DNA of 64,000 nt from an uncultured Clostridia bacterium (GTDB lineage Bacteria; Bacillota; Clostridia; Christensenellales; CAG-138), in assembly GCA_934633985.1 (NCBI GenBank), contig CAKTYU010000001.1, forward strand, positions 165,182 to 229,181, in the 5' to 3' direction. The position numbers and the translations under genes are program-made. Below, piece after piece: positions 41,066-50,476 of the stretch. Positions within the stretch are counted from its first letter, which is position 1, and each line of letters starts with the position of its first letter. The notes under the pieces are model-generated. The model saw nothing but the letters and a program-made list of their open reading frames with translations, did no database searches and was not told the origin of the DNA.

Positions 41066-41094
41066 ATTATAGCACAGCTAATACCGAGATTCCA
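41066..41094 (-). promoter_or_regulatory. promoter of the FMN-binding gene
   Basis: TATAAT on the minus strand (41071-41066) with a weak -35 (TGGAAT) 17 bases upstream. Confidence 0.45.
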
Positions 41095-41194
41095 GCAGAA
41101 ATGATAGATATTTATTTCACGCAGTTTAGCGTTATGTAAACAAAAGACTGAGACTGTCAGTGCAAAAATCGTCATGTCAAATAAGAATGAATGA

Positions 41195-41203
41195 TGTTAT
41201 AAT
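41195..41203 (+). promoter_or_regulatory. extended -10 box abutting apbE
   Basis: TGT-TATAAT ends at 41203, six bases before ATG 41210. Transcription should start at or close to the A of the ATG, so the message may lack a leader. AAGGA lies between them but would then not be in the mRNA. Confidence 0.6.
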
Positions 41204-41209
41204 CAAGGA

Positions 41210-42199
41210 ATGAAGAAATTTGCGAAAAAAATGTGTGGCTTCCTGGCGATCGCCTGTGTTCTCGGTATTTGCGGCTGCGATACTGCTCCGGCAAGCAACT
41301 CTGCGCTGGGATTTTATCTGGATACAGTTATAACGATAACCGGATATGCGGACAAGGCGACCCTTGAGAATGCGGTGGCCCTGTGCGGCGAATACGAGAA
41401 GGTATTCAGCAGGACTGTCAAGGGCAGCGACGTGTGGCGCATAAATCACGGGGAGGGCCGTCCCGTCCAGGTATGCGGCGACACGGCGGAGCTGCTGACC
41501 ATAGCCCTTGAGGTATGCGAAAAAAGCGGCGGTGCGCTGGATATAACCATAGCCCCTGCAAGCGATCTGTGGGACTTTAAGTCAGAGCAGCCGAAAATAC
41601 CGGACAGGGACCAGCTGGAGCGTGCGGCGAAGCTTGTGGACTATACTAAGCTTAAGCTCGAAGGCGATGTGGTTACGATGCCGGCCGGCATGGCCATAGA
41701 CCTTGGGGCGGTAGCCAAGGGCTACATAGCGGACAAGGCGGCGGAGTATTTAAAGGAACAGGGCGTTACGAGAGCCATACTTAACCTTGGGGGCAATGTC
41801 GTAGCTTTAGGCAGCAAGCCTGACGGAAGGGAATGGTCAATAGGCATACAGGATCCGGAAAAGGAAAACGGCAAGTCCGGGTATAGCGTGATGGTTGCAG
41901 ACAAAAGCGTGGTCACCAGCGGCATATATCAGCGGGGCTTTGACAAAGATGGCGTAAGGTATCATCATATACTCGACCGCGCCACAGGCTGGCCTGTGCA
42001 GAATGGCCTTGCCTCTGTCACCATAATAGCCGATAGCTCTGCGATGGCAGATGCCATGTCCACCGCCTGCTTCGTGCTGGGCAGGGACATGGGAATGAGC
42101 TTTGCAGAGGAGATGGGCGTTCAGGCGGTATTCATAGGTACGGACGGAAAAGTAAGCTGCACACCTGCGCTTGAGGGAAAGCTGGAAAAGACGGAATAA
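41210..42199 (+). CDS. apbE: FAD:protein FMN transferase ApbE
   Basis: A 329-residue lipoprotein (signal followed by I-C-G-C, about residues 21-24). ApbE features: F-Y-L-D-T-V-I-T-I-T-G-Y, G-G-A-L-D-I-T-I-A-P, D-L-G-A-V-A-K-G-Y-I-A-D, N-L-G-G-N-V, H-H-I-L-D-R-A-T-G-W-P and A-D-A-M-S-T-A. It moves FMN from FAD to Ser/Thr of target proteins at the cell surface. The divergent FMN-binding gene encodes a fitting target. A MATE gene follows in 13 bases. Confidence 0.94.
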   Translation: MKKFAKKMCGFLAIACVLGICGCDTAPASNSALGFYLDTVITITGYADKATLENAVALCGEYEKVFSRTVKGSDVWRINHGEGRPVQVCGDTAELLTIALEVCEKSGGALDITIAPASDLWDFKSEQPKIPDRDQLERAAKLVDYTKLKLEGDVVTMPAGMAIDLGAVAKGYIADKAAEYLKEQGVTRAILNLGGNVVALGSKPDGREWSIGIQDPEKENGKSGYSVMVADKSVVTSGIYQRGFDKDGVRYHHILDRATGWPVQNGLASVTIIADSSAMADAMSTACFVLGRDMGMSFAEEMGVQAVFIGTDGKVSCTPALEGKLEKTE

Positions 42200-42211
42200 G
42201 GGATAAAGCTT

Positions 42212-43585
42212 ATGTTTGATAGAAATACAGAAATGGATATGACAGAAGGCCCTCTTTTCAAAAAGCTGGTAGCCTATGCGATACCCATAATGCTTACGGG
42301 CATATTGCAGCTTCTGTTCAACGCAGCGGATCTTATAGTGGTGGGCCGATTTGCCGGGCGTACAGCTCTTGCGGCGGTTGGCTCTACCACCTCGCTCACC
42401 AATCTGCTGGTAAATGTATTTATGATGATCTCCATAGGCGTAAGCGTGGCGGTGGCGCAGCATTACGGAGCGCATGAGCCTGATGAGGTGGAGCGGACGG
42501 TATCCACCGCCATGCTCATGAGCGTGCTGCTGGGCGCGGCCGTGTGCCTGATAGGCATGGCGGCCTGTAAGCCCATGCTGAAAGCCATGGGCTCGCCGGA
42601 TGACGTAATAGATCAGTCGGTGCTGTATATGCGAATATATTTTACCGGAATGCCGGCGTTTATGGTATATAACTTCGGCGCTTCTGCGCTGCGCGCCGTG
42701 GGGGATACCAGGCGGCCCATGCAGTTTTTGACCATAGCGGGCATAATAAACGTGATACTCAATGTTATCACGGTGGTGAATTTCAAGTTGGGTGTGGCGG
42801 GCGTCGCCATAGCCACGTCCGTTTCGCAGTATGTATCCGCCATATTCGTTGTGATTAGCCTCGTCAAAACAGAAAGCTGCCTGCATCTCGACGTCAGGCA
42901 CATGCGTATACACAGGGATAAAATGCTGGCGATACTTAAAGTCGGCCTGCCGGCGGGGCTGCAAAGCTTAGTATTTTCCATCTCCAACGTGGTGATACAG
43001 TCCTCAGTGAACTCCTTCGGCTCCGCCGTAATGGCGGGCAGCGCGGCCTCCAATAACGTCGAGGGCTTTATCTATACCTCCATGAACGCTGTGGTGCAGT
43101 CCGCAATGGCCTTTACGGGGCAGAACATAGGAGCCCGCAAATTCCAGCGCATAGGCGACATAGCTAAAAAAAGCATACTGCTTCAGGTAATCATAGCGGG
43201 CTCCATGGCCGTAATAGGCTGCGCCTTCAGCGAGCAGCTCATAAGCATATACGCCAAGGGGGATGTGGAGTCCATAGCGTGGGGCATATCCCGGCTCAGG
43301 ATAATAAGCGGCACGTATTTTATAATGGGCATATCGGATGTGGCCGTGGGGTCGATGCGGGGCATGGGCAATTCCACCGTGCCCATGGCTATAAGCATAT
43401 TCGGTATATGCGTGCTTAGGATAGTTTGGATATATACAGTATTTTCCGCATACAGAACCTTTGAGATGCTGGTGATCAGCTACCCAATATCATGGATAGT
43501 AACGCTGATAGCCCAGTATATATGCTACGGCATAGTAAAGCGGAGGACCGTCGCGGCGATAAGCTCGGGGGCGAGGACGATATAG
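42212..43585 (+). CDS. MATE-family efflux transporter
   Basis: A 457-residue membrane protein with 12 predicted helices. Characteristic L-A-A-V-G-S-T-T-S-L-T-N-L, A-P-I-M-L-T-type start (A-I-P-I-M-L-T-G-I-L-Q-L), and duplicate halves with G-L-P-A-G-L-Q-S. Exports drugs or metabolites using Na+ or H+ gradients. It follows apbE and probably shares its transcript. The downstream hairpin at 43602 is its terminator. Confidence 0.93.
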   Translation: MFDRNTEMDMTEGPLFKKLVAYAIPIMLTGILQLLFNAADLIVVGRFAGRTALAAVGSTTSLTNLLVNVFMMISIGVSVAVAQHYGAHEPDEVERTVSTAMLMSVLLGAAVCLIGMAACKPMLKAMGSPDDVIDQSVLYMRIYFTGMPAFMVYNFGASALRAVGDTRRPMQFLTIAGIINVILNVITVVNFKLGVAGVAIATSVSQYVSAIFVVISLVKTESCLHLDVRHMRIHRDKMLAILKVGLPAGLQSLVFSISNVVIQSSVNSFGSAVMAGSAASNNVEGFIYTSMNAVVQSAMAFTGQNIGARKFQRIGDIAKKSILLQVIIAGSMAVIGCAFSEQLISIYAKGDVESIAWGISRLRIISGTYFIMGISDVAVGSMRGMGNSTVPMAISIFGICVLRIVWIYTVFSAYRTFEMLVISYPISWIVTLIAQYICYGIVKRRTVAAISSGARTI

Positions 43586-43601
43586 AGGTTTTTTTGACAG
43601 C

Positions 43602-43634
43602 CAAAAGGGGCGGCGCTTTGCGCCGCCCCTTTTG
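43602..43634. terminator. strong bidirectional terminator
   Basis: CAAAAGGGGCGGCG (43602-43615) pairs perfectly with CGCCGCCCCTTTTG (43621-43634). Between the MATE gene and htrA. Confidence 0.93.
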
Positions 43635-43681
43635 CCAGATGGTTGGGGGTATGTCACAGACGGTGTGTGGGGGAACCCGCC

Positions 43682-44989
43682 TTATGACCTTTCGCCGAGT
43701 ACGACTGTGAGATCCTTTGTCTCGTTGCCCCTCAGCACTGTTATTGTTACCGTATCGCCAACTTTATATTCATAAAGCATTGCGGCGAACTGGGAGGAGC
43801 CGGTAATCTCTTTGCCGTTGAGGGACATCAGTATATCGTTTACCAGCAGGCCGCCCTTTTCAGCCGCGCTGCCGGACTCGACGCTCATTACCTGTACACG
43901 GGTCACGTAGTTGTCCATGTAGAAGGAGAAGGGGTTGCTGCGGTTATTGTTGTTGCTGCCGTAGCGCAGGGAAACATCCTGCATGCTGATGCCGATGTAG
44001 GGACGGCCGGTAACATAGCCCAGGTCTACAAGGTCGGTGATGACGGGCCGCGCGGAGTCTACGGGGATGGCGAAGCCGAGCCCCTCCACCTCGACGCTGG
44101 CGCTCTTGGCGTTGACTATGCCTATGAGCTCGCCGGAGTCGTTGAACAGGCCGCCGCCGGAATTGCCGGGGTTGATGGAGGCGTCGGTCTGCATGAGCGT
44201 CATGCTTATGCCGTCTATGGTGATGGTTCTATCAAGGCCGCTTATGATGCCCTTTGAGACCGAGCTTGTGAGCACGCCCAAAGGATTGCCTATGGCGTAT
44301 ACCGTGTCGCCCACGGTGGCCTTGCCGGAGCTGCCGAGCGTTGCGGCGGGCAGGCTTGAGGCCTCGATCTTTACCACCGCCAAGTCGGAGAAGGTATCCG
44401 TGCCGATGAGCTTAGCGTCATATTTGGTGCCGTCCTGCAGGTAGACGTGGATGGTATCCGCGCCCTGTACAACGTGGTTGTTGGTAACGATGTAGCCGTC
44501 GTCTGTGATTATGACGCCGGAGCCGGAGCCGGTGTCCTGCTCCTGCGTTTCGCCCGTGGCATAGGATATGGTGGTGTTGCCCACGTATATGCCCACGACG
44601 CTGGCCATGCAGTTCTGTACCACGCCTGTGGAGCCCGCGCTGTTTTGGCTGCCGGCTGCTATGCTGATCTTTTCGGAGGGGCGCTCGCCGCTCTCGGGCT
44701 TGCTCTCGCCCTCTGCGGCAGCCTGGGTGTCGCCCTTATCGGAGCTGTCCTGATTTGGCTCCTCGACTATTATATTTGAGGGATCGGAGGCAGGAGCCTG
44801 CTCCTTGTTGAGCCGCCCGCCGAAATATGCGCCTGCGGTGCCGAATACGAGCGCTACCACGAGCAGGCATACCACGAACTGAACGGGGGTCACGCCCTTC
44901 TTTTTCTTTTTATCGGGAGTGTAGTAGCCGTCGGAGGAATAGTTTTCCTGCCCGCCCTTTCCGTCGTTGCTGTACCAGTTGTTTTCCAT
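43682..44989 (-). CDS. htrA: HtrA/DegP-like membrane serine protease
   Basis: A 435-residue protein. Short cytoplasmic N-terminus with K-K-K-K-K-G, one membrane helix (about 38-58), a Ser/Asp-rich linker, then a trypsin domain with catalytic His in T-N-N-H-V-V-Q-G, Asp in F-S-D-L-A-V-V-K and Ser in N-P-G-N-S-G-G-G-L, followed by a PDZ domain (about 335-430, G-L-L-V-N-D-I-L-M-S-L-N-G-K). Degrades misfolded exported proteins. AAGGAG precedes the ATG. Confidence 0.94.
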   Translation of the reverse strand: MENNWYSNDGKGGQENYSSDGYYTPDKKKKKGVTPVQFVVCLLVVALVFGTAGAYFGGRLNKEQAPASDPSNIIVEEPNQDSSDKGDTQAAAEGESKPESGERPSEKISIAAGSQNSAGSTGVVQNCMASVVGIYVGNTTISYATGETQEQDTGSGSGVIITDDGYIVTNNHVVQGADTIHVYLQDGTKYDAKLIGTDTFSDLAVVKIEASSLPAATLGSSGKATVGDTVYAIGNPLGVLTSSVSKGIISGLDRTITIDGISMTLMQTDASINPGNSGGGLFNDSGELIGIVNAKSASVEVEGLGFAIPVDSARPVITDLVDLGYVTGRPYIGISMQDVSLRYGSNNNNRSNPFSFYMDNYVTRVQVMSVESGSAAEKGGLLVNDILMSLNGKEITGSSQFAAMLYEYKVGDTVTITVLRGNETKDLTVVLGERS

Positions 44990-45143
44990 ATATCAAAAGC
45001 TCCTTTCGTATTTTCTAAAATGCATTGTAATATTTGAATTTGAAGGCATAGCATCAGCATTATGCCAAATTTGTGGTAAATCGTGAACAAATAATGGCAC
45101 GCATTTTATTACTGGCGATTTCCACCAAACCACATGGCAACTA

Positions 45144-45152
45144 TGGTATAAT
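45144..45152 (+). promoter_or_regulatory. extended -10 box abutting recD2
   Basis: TGG-TATAAT ends at 45152, six bases before ATG 45159. No -35 and no Shine-Dalgarno. Same geometry as apbE. Confidence 0.65.
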
Positions 45153-45158
45153 TGCCTT

Positions 45159-47366
45159 ATGCAGATAAAAGGTACCGTTAAAAACATAATATTCAGAAGC
45201 GATGATACGGGCTTTACCGTGCTGGAGCTGATCGATGATGACGGCGGCGAGATAACGGCGGTGGGCCCCTTGGCTGCCGCTGCCGTAGGTGAGGGCATAG
45301 AGGTGACGGGGGAATGGAGCGAGCATCGCTCTTACGGTATGCAGTTTAAGGCTACCGGCTGCGTTACCCTCGCGCCGGCGACGCTGGGCGCGCTTACGGC
45401 ATACCTGAGCTGCGGCATCATAAAGGGGATAGGCCCGGAGACAGCCAAGAATATCGTAGCCACCTTCGGCATGGATACCATATCGGTGCTGGAGGAGCAG
45501 CCGGAAAGGCTCACGGAGGTATACGGCATAGGCAGGGTAAGGGCGGCGGCCATCGCCGCCTCCTACATGGCGCAGAAGGATATGCGGGATGTGATGATAG
45601 GCCTTCAGGAGTACGGCATAACCGTAAACCAGGCCATGAAGCTGTATAAGATATACGGCCCCCATTGCCTTGAGCGGCTTAAGGAAAACCCATACCGGCT
45701 CATAGACGACGTGGAGGGCATAGGCTTTAAGACCGCGGACAAGATAGCCCTAAACGGCGGCTTCGAGCCGGATTCGCCCTTCAGGATAAGGGCTGGGCTG
45801 CGCTATACACTGCAATGGGCCTGCCGCGAGGGGCATACCTACCTGCCGCGGGAAAAGCTTATTCAGGTGGCGGCGGATATATTGGGCTCTGATATTGCCC
45901 CTGCCGAGAGGGAGCTGGACGAGCTGATAATAAACGAAAGCGTAGTATATAAGGCGGTAAACGATACCGACGCCTGCTTTCTTCCGTATTTATACAGGAT
46001 GGAGTCGGAATGCGCGGCAAGGCTCGGCCTGCTTGCCGCGCCGAAGGATAGGGCGCTGCCGTATTTCAATATAGACAGCCAGACGGAAAAGCTGGAGACG
46101 AAGTATAAGCTGTCCCTCGCCCCGGAGCAGAAGCGGGCGGTGCGCCTTGCGCTCACCAGCGGCGCGCTGGTAATAACCGGCGGCCCCGGCACAGGCAAGA
46201 CCACAATATTACAGTTCGTCATAGCCATGCTGGAAAAGCTGGGGGAGAGCTTTGAGCTGTGCGCCCCGACGGGAAGGGCGGCAAAGCGCATGACCGAGGC
46301 CGCCGGCTGCGAGGCGCGCACCATACATCGGCTGCTGGAATACGGCTACGGCGAGAGCGGCTTTACGCGGAATCAGGATAACCCCATAGATACGGACGTG
46401 ATAATCGTCGATGAGATGAGCATGGTGGACGTGCAGCTTTTATGGGCGCTGCTCAGGGCTGCGCGGGCGGGCACGCGGCTCATTATGATAGGCGATGCGG
46501 ATCAGCTTCCCTCGGTGGGTGCGGGAAACGTGCTTAGGGACATAATAGCCTCCGAGGCTGTTCCGGTGGTGCGCCTTACGGAGATATACCGGCAGGGCGG
46601 CCGCAGCGCCATAGTCACTAACGCCCACAGGATAAACAACGGAAAGCCGCCCATACTTCACGGCGAGGAGGAATTCGGCTTTGAACAGATAGACTCGGCG
46701 GAGGATATACTGCGGCGGCTTATGGCGCTTTGCTCCGGCAGGGTGAGCAGGCTGGGCGCGGCGGACCCGCTTAAGGATATACAGGTGCTGTCGCCCATGA
46801 AAAAGGGCGCTTTAGGCGTGCGGAATATAAACCTCCGCCTGCAGGAGGCGCTCAACCCGCCCGCCCATAAGAAGCATGAGCGCAAGTACGGCGAGACGGT
46901 TTTCCGGGAGGGAGACAAGGTCATGCAGGTGAAGAACGACTACCGCATGGGCTGGAAGAGGGCGCGGCGGGGCAGGCCGGACGAGCTGGGCGAGGGGGTA
47001 TATAATGGCGACCTCGGCACCATAATGAGCATAGACCTGTACGAGCAGACGGTGGACGTGCTCTTTGACGACGAGCGCGAGGCGCTGTACGAGTTCAGCC
47101 AGCTTGAGGAGCTGGAGCTTGCGTACTGCATATCCATACACAAGAGCCAGGGCAGCGAGTTCCCGGTGGTGATACTGCCACTTGCGGGCGGCCCGCCCAT
47201 GCTAATGACGAGGAACCTGCTCTATACGGCGGTAACGAGGGCGCGGAAGGCTGTATATATAATAGGCCATGAGGAGTGCCCCGCGCAGATGGTGGCGAAC
47301 AATCAGGTAAGGCGGCGTTACAGCGCCCTCGCGGCGTTTATGCGGGCGGACAGGGGGCTGCAATGA
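45159..47366 (+). CDS. recD2: RecD2-type ATP-dependent DNA helicase
   Basis: A 735-residue SF1B helicase. N-terminal OB-like and HhH part (G-I-G-P-E-T-A-K-N-I, about 87-96; V-E-G-I-G-F-K-T-A-D-K-I), then the Walker A motif G-G-P-G-T-G-K-T-T (about 340), D-E-M-S-M-V-D, G-D-A-D-Q-L-P-S-V-G and C-terminal Y-C-I-S-I-H-K-S-Q-G-S-E-F-P with T-A-V-T-R-A-R. RecD2 unwinds DNA 5'-3' in repair, apart from RecBC. It begins so close to the promoter that its mRNA may be leaderless. The stop TGA overlaps the comF start. Confidence 0.96.
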   Translation: MQIKGTVKNIIFRSDDTGFTVLELIDDDGGEITAVGPLAAAAVGEGIEVTGEWSEHRSYGMQFKATGCVTLAPATLGALTAYLSCGIIKGIGPETAKNIVATFGMDTISVLEEQPERLTEVYGIGRVRAAAIAASYMAQKDMRDVMIGLQEYGITVNQAMKLYKIYGPHCLERLKENPYRLIDDVEGIGFKTADKIALNGGFEPDSPFRIRAGLRYTLQWACREGHTYLPREKLIQVAADILGSDIAPAERELDELIINESVVYKAVNDTDACFLPYLYRMESECAARLGLLAAPKDRALPYFNIDSQTEKLETKYKLSLAPEQKRAVRLALTSGALVITGGPGTGKTTILQFVIAMLEKLGESFELCAPTGRAAKRMTEAAGCEARTIHRLLEYGYGESGFTRNQDNPIDTDVIIVDEMSMVDVQLLWALLRAARAGTRLIMIGDADQLPSVGAGNVLRDIIASEAVPVVRLTEIYRQGGRSAIVTNAHRINNGKPPILHGEEEFGFEQIDSAEDILRRLMALCSGRVSRLGAADPLKDIQVLSPMKKGALGVRNINLRLQEALNPPAHKKHERKYGETVFREGDKVMQVKNDYRMGWKRARRGRPDELGEGVYNGDLGTIMSIDLYEQTVDVLFDDEREALYEFSQLEELELAYCISIHKSQGSEFPVVILPLAGGPPMLMTRNLLYTAVTRARKAVYIIGHEECPAQMVANNQVRRRYSALAAFMRADRGLQ

Positions 47367-48022
47367 AGAAGCTGCTGGATGCTTTTCTGGACGCGCTTTA
47401 CCCGGAGGGCGCAGCCTGCCTGCTATGCGGCAGGAACGCGAGGCTGGACAGGCGCGGCCTGTGCGAGGGGTGCAGGGCGAGCATAGAGCCGGCGGCGGAG
47501 ATACATATAGGCGGCCTTATATCCGGCGCCGTGGCGGCCATGGCGTATAACGATGCCGCGGCGCAGCTCATACATGGCTTCAAGTACGGCAATAAAAGAT
47601 ACATCGGCCGCGGCCTTGCGGGAGGGATAGACCTTCCGGAAAATTGGAGGATAGACGCCGTGGTGCCGGTGCCGCTTCACCCCGAAAGGGAAAGGGAGCG
47701 CGGCTACAACCAGAGCATGATACTCGCCGGTGAGCTGGGCAGGCGGTATGGCATACCTGTGCGGCAGGGGCTGCTGAAGCGCATAAGATACACCGAAATG
47801 CAGTCCATGACCGCCGGAAGGGACAGGCGCGAAAACGTGCGTGGCGCCTTCAGCGCGAGGGAGTGCAGGGGCAGAAATATATTGCTGGTGGACGACGTAA
47901 TAACCACCGGCAGCACGGCGGAGGAATGTGCCATCGCGCTGAAAAGCGCCGGCGTGGGCAGGATATACTGCGCGGCTGCGGCGTATGCGGGCCGCGGCGA
48001 AGGAGAAGGAAATGAGCAATAG
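47363..48022 (+). CDS. comF: ComF-family phosphoribosyltransferase-like protein
   Basis: A 219-residue protein. N-terminal zinc finger C-L-L-C-G-R-N (about 17-23) with a second pair C-E-G-C, and a PRTase domain with I-L-L-V-D-D-V-I-T-T-G-S-T (the phosphoribosyl pyrophosphate loop). ComF takes part in natural transformation and DNA repair. It overlaps recD2 by ATGA with a GGGGG ribosome binding site, and overlaps the next gene. Confidence 0.92.
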   Translation: MKKLLDAFLDALYPEGAACLLCGRNARLDRRGLCEGCRASIEPAAEIHIGGLISGAVAAMAYNDAAAQLIHGFKYGNKRYIGRGLAGGIDLPENWRIDAVVPVPLHPERERERGYNQSMILAGELGRRYGIPVRQGLLKRIRYTEMQSMTAGRDRRENVRGAFSARECRGRNILLVDDVITTGSTAEECAIALKSAGVGRIYCAAAAYAGRGEGEGNEQ

Positions 48023-48728
48023 GTTTTGCAGGACTGAAATAATGCTGGGGGCGGATGCCATGGAAAGGCTCAAAAATGCCTCCGTGGCCATATTCGGCGT
48101 AGGCGGCGTAGGCGGCTTTGCGGCGGAGGGCATAGTGCGAAGCGGAGTGGGCAGCATAACGCTGGTGGACGACGATGTGGTAGCAGAAAGCAATATCAAC
48201 CGGCAGTTGATCGCCCTTACCTCCACCATAGGAAGGCCCAAGGTCAGCCTTATGGCGGAGCGGGCGCGGGATATAAACCCCGACGCAGCTATTGACGAGA
48301 GGATAATGCGGTATGACGAGGCCACGGCGGACAGCTTTGATTTTACAAAATACGACTACATAGTAGACGCCATCGACTCCGTTACGTCAAAGCTGATACT
48401 CATAGAGCGGGCAAGGGCCGCGGGGACGCCCGTAATATCCTGCATGGGCGCCGGGAACAAGCTGGACCCGACGGCGTTTCAGGTGGCGGATATCAGCGAG
48501 ACCTCGGTTTGCCCCCTGGCCCGGGTGATGCGGCGGGAGCTTAAAAAGCGCGGCATAGTGCGCGGTGTGAAGGTGGTATACTCCAGGGAGCCCGCTATAT
48601 TCCCTGAGGACGGGGGAGAGGAGATACTTCCGGGGAAGCACCGCACCACAGGCAGCATAGCCTTCGTGCCCTCGGTGGCGGGCATGATAATCGCCGGGAC
48701 GGTGGTAAGGGATATCGCGGGGGTATAA
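48012..48728 (+). CDS. tcdA: tRNA threonylcarbamoyladenosine dehydratase (TcdA-like)
   Basis: A 238-residue ThiF-fold protein with I-F-G-V-G-G-V-G-G-F-A-A-E (about 28-40), V-D-D-D-V-V-A-E-S-N-I-N-R-Q-L, D-A-I-D-S and the Cys of S-V-C-P-L-A-R-V-M-R. It resembles TcdA/CsdL, which cyclises t6A at tRNA position 37. Starts at ATG 48012 with AGGAGAAGG ahead, overlapping comF by 11 bases. A molybdopterin-activating role is less likely because no carrier gene is close. Confidence 0.87.
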   Translation: MSNRFCRTEIMLGADAMERLKNASVAIFGVGGVGGFAAEGIVRSGVGSITLVDDDVVAESNINRQLIALTSTIGRPKVSLMAERARDINPDAAIDERIMRYDEATADSFDFTKYDYIVDAIDSVTSKLILIERARAAGTPVISCMGAGNKLDPTAFQVADISETSVCPLARVMRRELKKRGIVRGVKVVYSREPAIFPEDGGEEILPGKHRTTGSIAFVPSVAGMIIAGTVVRDIAGV

Positions 48729-48793
48729 TAGGGCGCAAGGCCGCCCATACTTGACCGATAAGGCTATATAAATTAAACAGGGGTTAAAACTAT

Positions 48794-49534
48794 ATGAAGC
48801 TGACCGTATTGGGGCGAAACGGCCCATTTCCAGCGCCGGGGGGCGCATGCTCCGGGTATCTCATAGAGGCGGGCAAGACAAAGCTCTGCGCGGAGCTGGG
48901 CAGCGGCGCCCTCGGCAGGCTGAGGAATATACTGCCGGGGCTTGAGCTGGACGGCATACTGCTGTCGCACCTCCACAGCGACCACATATCGGATATGCTG
49001 GTGCTGCGCTATGCGCTTACACAGCTAAGCGCAAGGGGGGCGGAGATAGCCCTGCCCATGACGGTGGTGGCCCCCGAAACGCCGGAGACGGAGTTTCGGC
49101 AGTTGGCCTCCTCCGGGGTATTTGAGATGGTACACGCCAAGGCGGGGCTCAAGCTGCGCTTCGGAGAGGTGACAGTGACGCTTTACAGCTCGGCGCATCC
49201 GGTGGAGACCTATGCCTTCAACATAGAGCATAGGGGCAGGCGTATATTCTATACCGGCGATACGGGCATGCACACGGAGCTGGTCGGTCAATGCCGCGGG
49301 GCGGATATACTGCTTGCGGATGCCTGCTTTCTGGACGGGGAAAAGCCGGGCGAAAACGCCCCGCACCTCACCGCCATGGAGGCGGGCAGGATAGCCAAGG
49401 AGGCGGGAGTGGGGCAGCTTATCTGCACCCATATATGGGGCGGCAGGGACATGGCGGGGGAGATACTCGCAGAGGCCCGAAGGCAGTTCCCGAACACCCT
49501 CGTCGCGGAGGAAATGCACGAATATTTCGTATAA
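48794..49534 (+). CDS. metallo-beta-lactamase-fold hydrolase (RNase Z/ElaC-like)
   Basis: A 246-residue enzyme with the metal motif L-S-H-L-H-S-D-H (about 57-64), A-H-P-V-E-T, T-G-D-T-G and a final C-T-H-I-W. This pattern is like ElaC/RNase Z and the arylsulfatase relatives of the fold. The substrate is uncertain. AGGGG is about 12 bases before the ATG. Confidence 0.87.
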   Translation: MKLTVLGRNGPFPAPGGACSGYLIEAGKTKLCAELGSGALGRLRNILPGLELDGILLSHLHSDHISDMLVLRYALTQLSARGAEIALPMTVVAPETPETEFRQLASSGVFEMVHAKAGLKLRFGEVTVTLYSSAHPVETYAFNIEHRGRRIFYTGDTGMHTELVGQCRGADILLADACFLDGEKPGENAPHLTAMEAGRIAKEAGVGQLICTHIWGGRDMAGEILAEARRQFPNTLVAEEMHEYFV

Positions 49535-49600
49535 ATATAAAAGAATACCGTAATAATTATCTATCGCCGCGGCAAACTAAAGAAAAAAGGAGATATGCTT

Positions 49601-49780
49601 ATGACGAGAAAGGCCGCCGCGTGGCTGATAGTATGCGCGATATTGGCAATAGGGCTTGCGGTGATGATGATAGCCGCCCTTGCAAGGGACAGGAAGCCCT
49701 CGGCGGACGCCGCGCGGTTTGTTATCCAAAATGAGTACAGGGCGCCGGGTAAATACCCGACGCCCCGATATTTTATCTGA
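49601..49780 (+). CDS. small single-helix membrane protein
   Basis: A 59-residue protein with one membrane helix (about 6-26) and a basic, proline-containing tail. ATG 49601 is eight bases after AAGGAG; ATG 49595 in the same frame is too close. No motif recognised. It sits between the metallohydrolase and a convergent P-II gene, ending in a shared boundary. Confidence 0.6.
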   Translation: MTRKAAAWLIVCAILAIGLAVMMIAALARDRKPSADAARFVIQNEYRAPGKYPTPRYFI

Positions 49781-50476
49781 TCATTCGTACTGGTCCTGCT
49801 CGTTATCCGGAACGTGTATTCCGGCTACCGCATCTACGGGAAGCGAGAACATGACGGTATGGGCGGGGGATTTTATGCCCGCCTTGCTCATTATGGAGCT
49901 CATTATGCCGTTTCGCTTGTCCGCGCTCGCCACTATGTAGATGATGTCCTTTTCCTCGGCTATCGATACGCCGAAGAACTTTGCCCGGGACTCGGTCAGC
50001 GCGCCCTTCGCCCGGACTATCGTGCCGCCGGTGGCTCCCGCCTCGCGTGCAGCGTCCATAACCATGCCGGTATGGCCCTGCTCGGCGATCGCGACTATAA
50101 GAGAATACTTGGCTTCCTTCATGTCTTTCACCTCGTTTCCTATGATAATATCCTCGGTATAAAGGTATTTCAGCGCCGACGCGCCGCCTATGCATTCCAG
50201 GCTGATAAAATAGGCGATGCCGTTGTTAGGCGCATCTATGTGCATCTCGGTACGCAGGTGCCTGAGCACCCGTGGGCGCAGGGCGGAGGGCAGCACGCAG
50301 TGCAGCATGACCTTTTCCTTGGGCTCGAGCCCGAGCATATCGAGCAGCTTCTTTCGCGCCGAGCCCTCGCACAGCGAGCCAAAGACCACGCCCGCGCCGT
50401 TGCGCTGGAAAAAGTCGATATAGTCCTGATCCTGATCGCGCCGTACCACAGCGGTTATAATACTGTATCCGTTCAT
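49781..50476 (-). CDS. tandem P-II-like regulator
   Basis: A 231-residue protein with two GlnB-like ferredoxin-fold repeats: the first ends near residue 100, the second contains D-A-A-R-E-A-G-A-T-G-G-T-I-V-R-A-K-G, close to the P-II signature. It follows the DUF1538 membrane gene with an ATGA overlap. P-II proteins sense nucleotides and regulate transporters, so this one probably gates the partner. No T-loop uridylation Tyr is evident. Confidence 0.85.
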   Translation of the reverse strand: MNGYSIITAVVRRDQDQDYIDFFQRNGAGVVFGSLCEGSARKKLLDMLGLEPKEKVMLHCVLPSALRPRVLRHLRTEMHIDAPNNGIAYFISLECIGGASALKYLYTEDIIIGNEVKDMKEAKYSLIVAIAEQGHTGMVMDAAREAGATGGTIVRAKGALTESRAKFFGVSIAEEKDIIYIVASADKRNGIMSSIMSKAGIKSPAHTVMFSLPVDAVAGIHVPDNEQDQYE

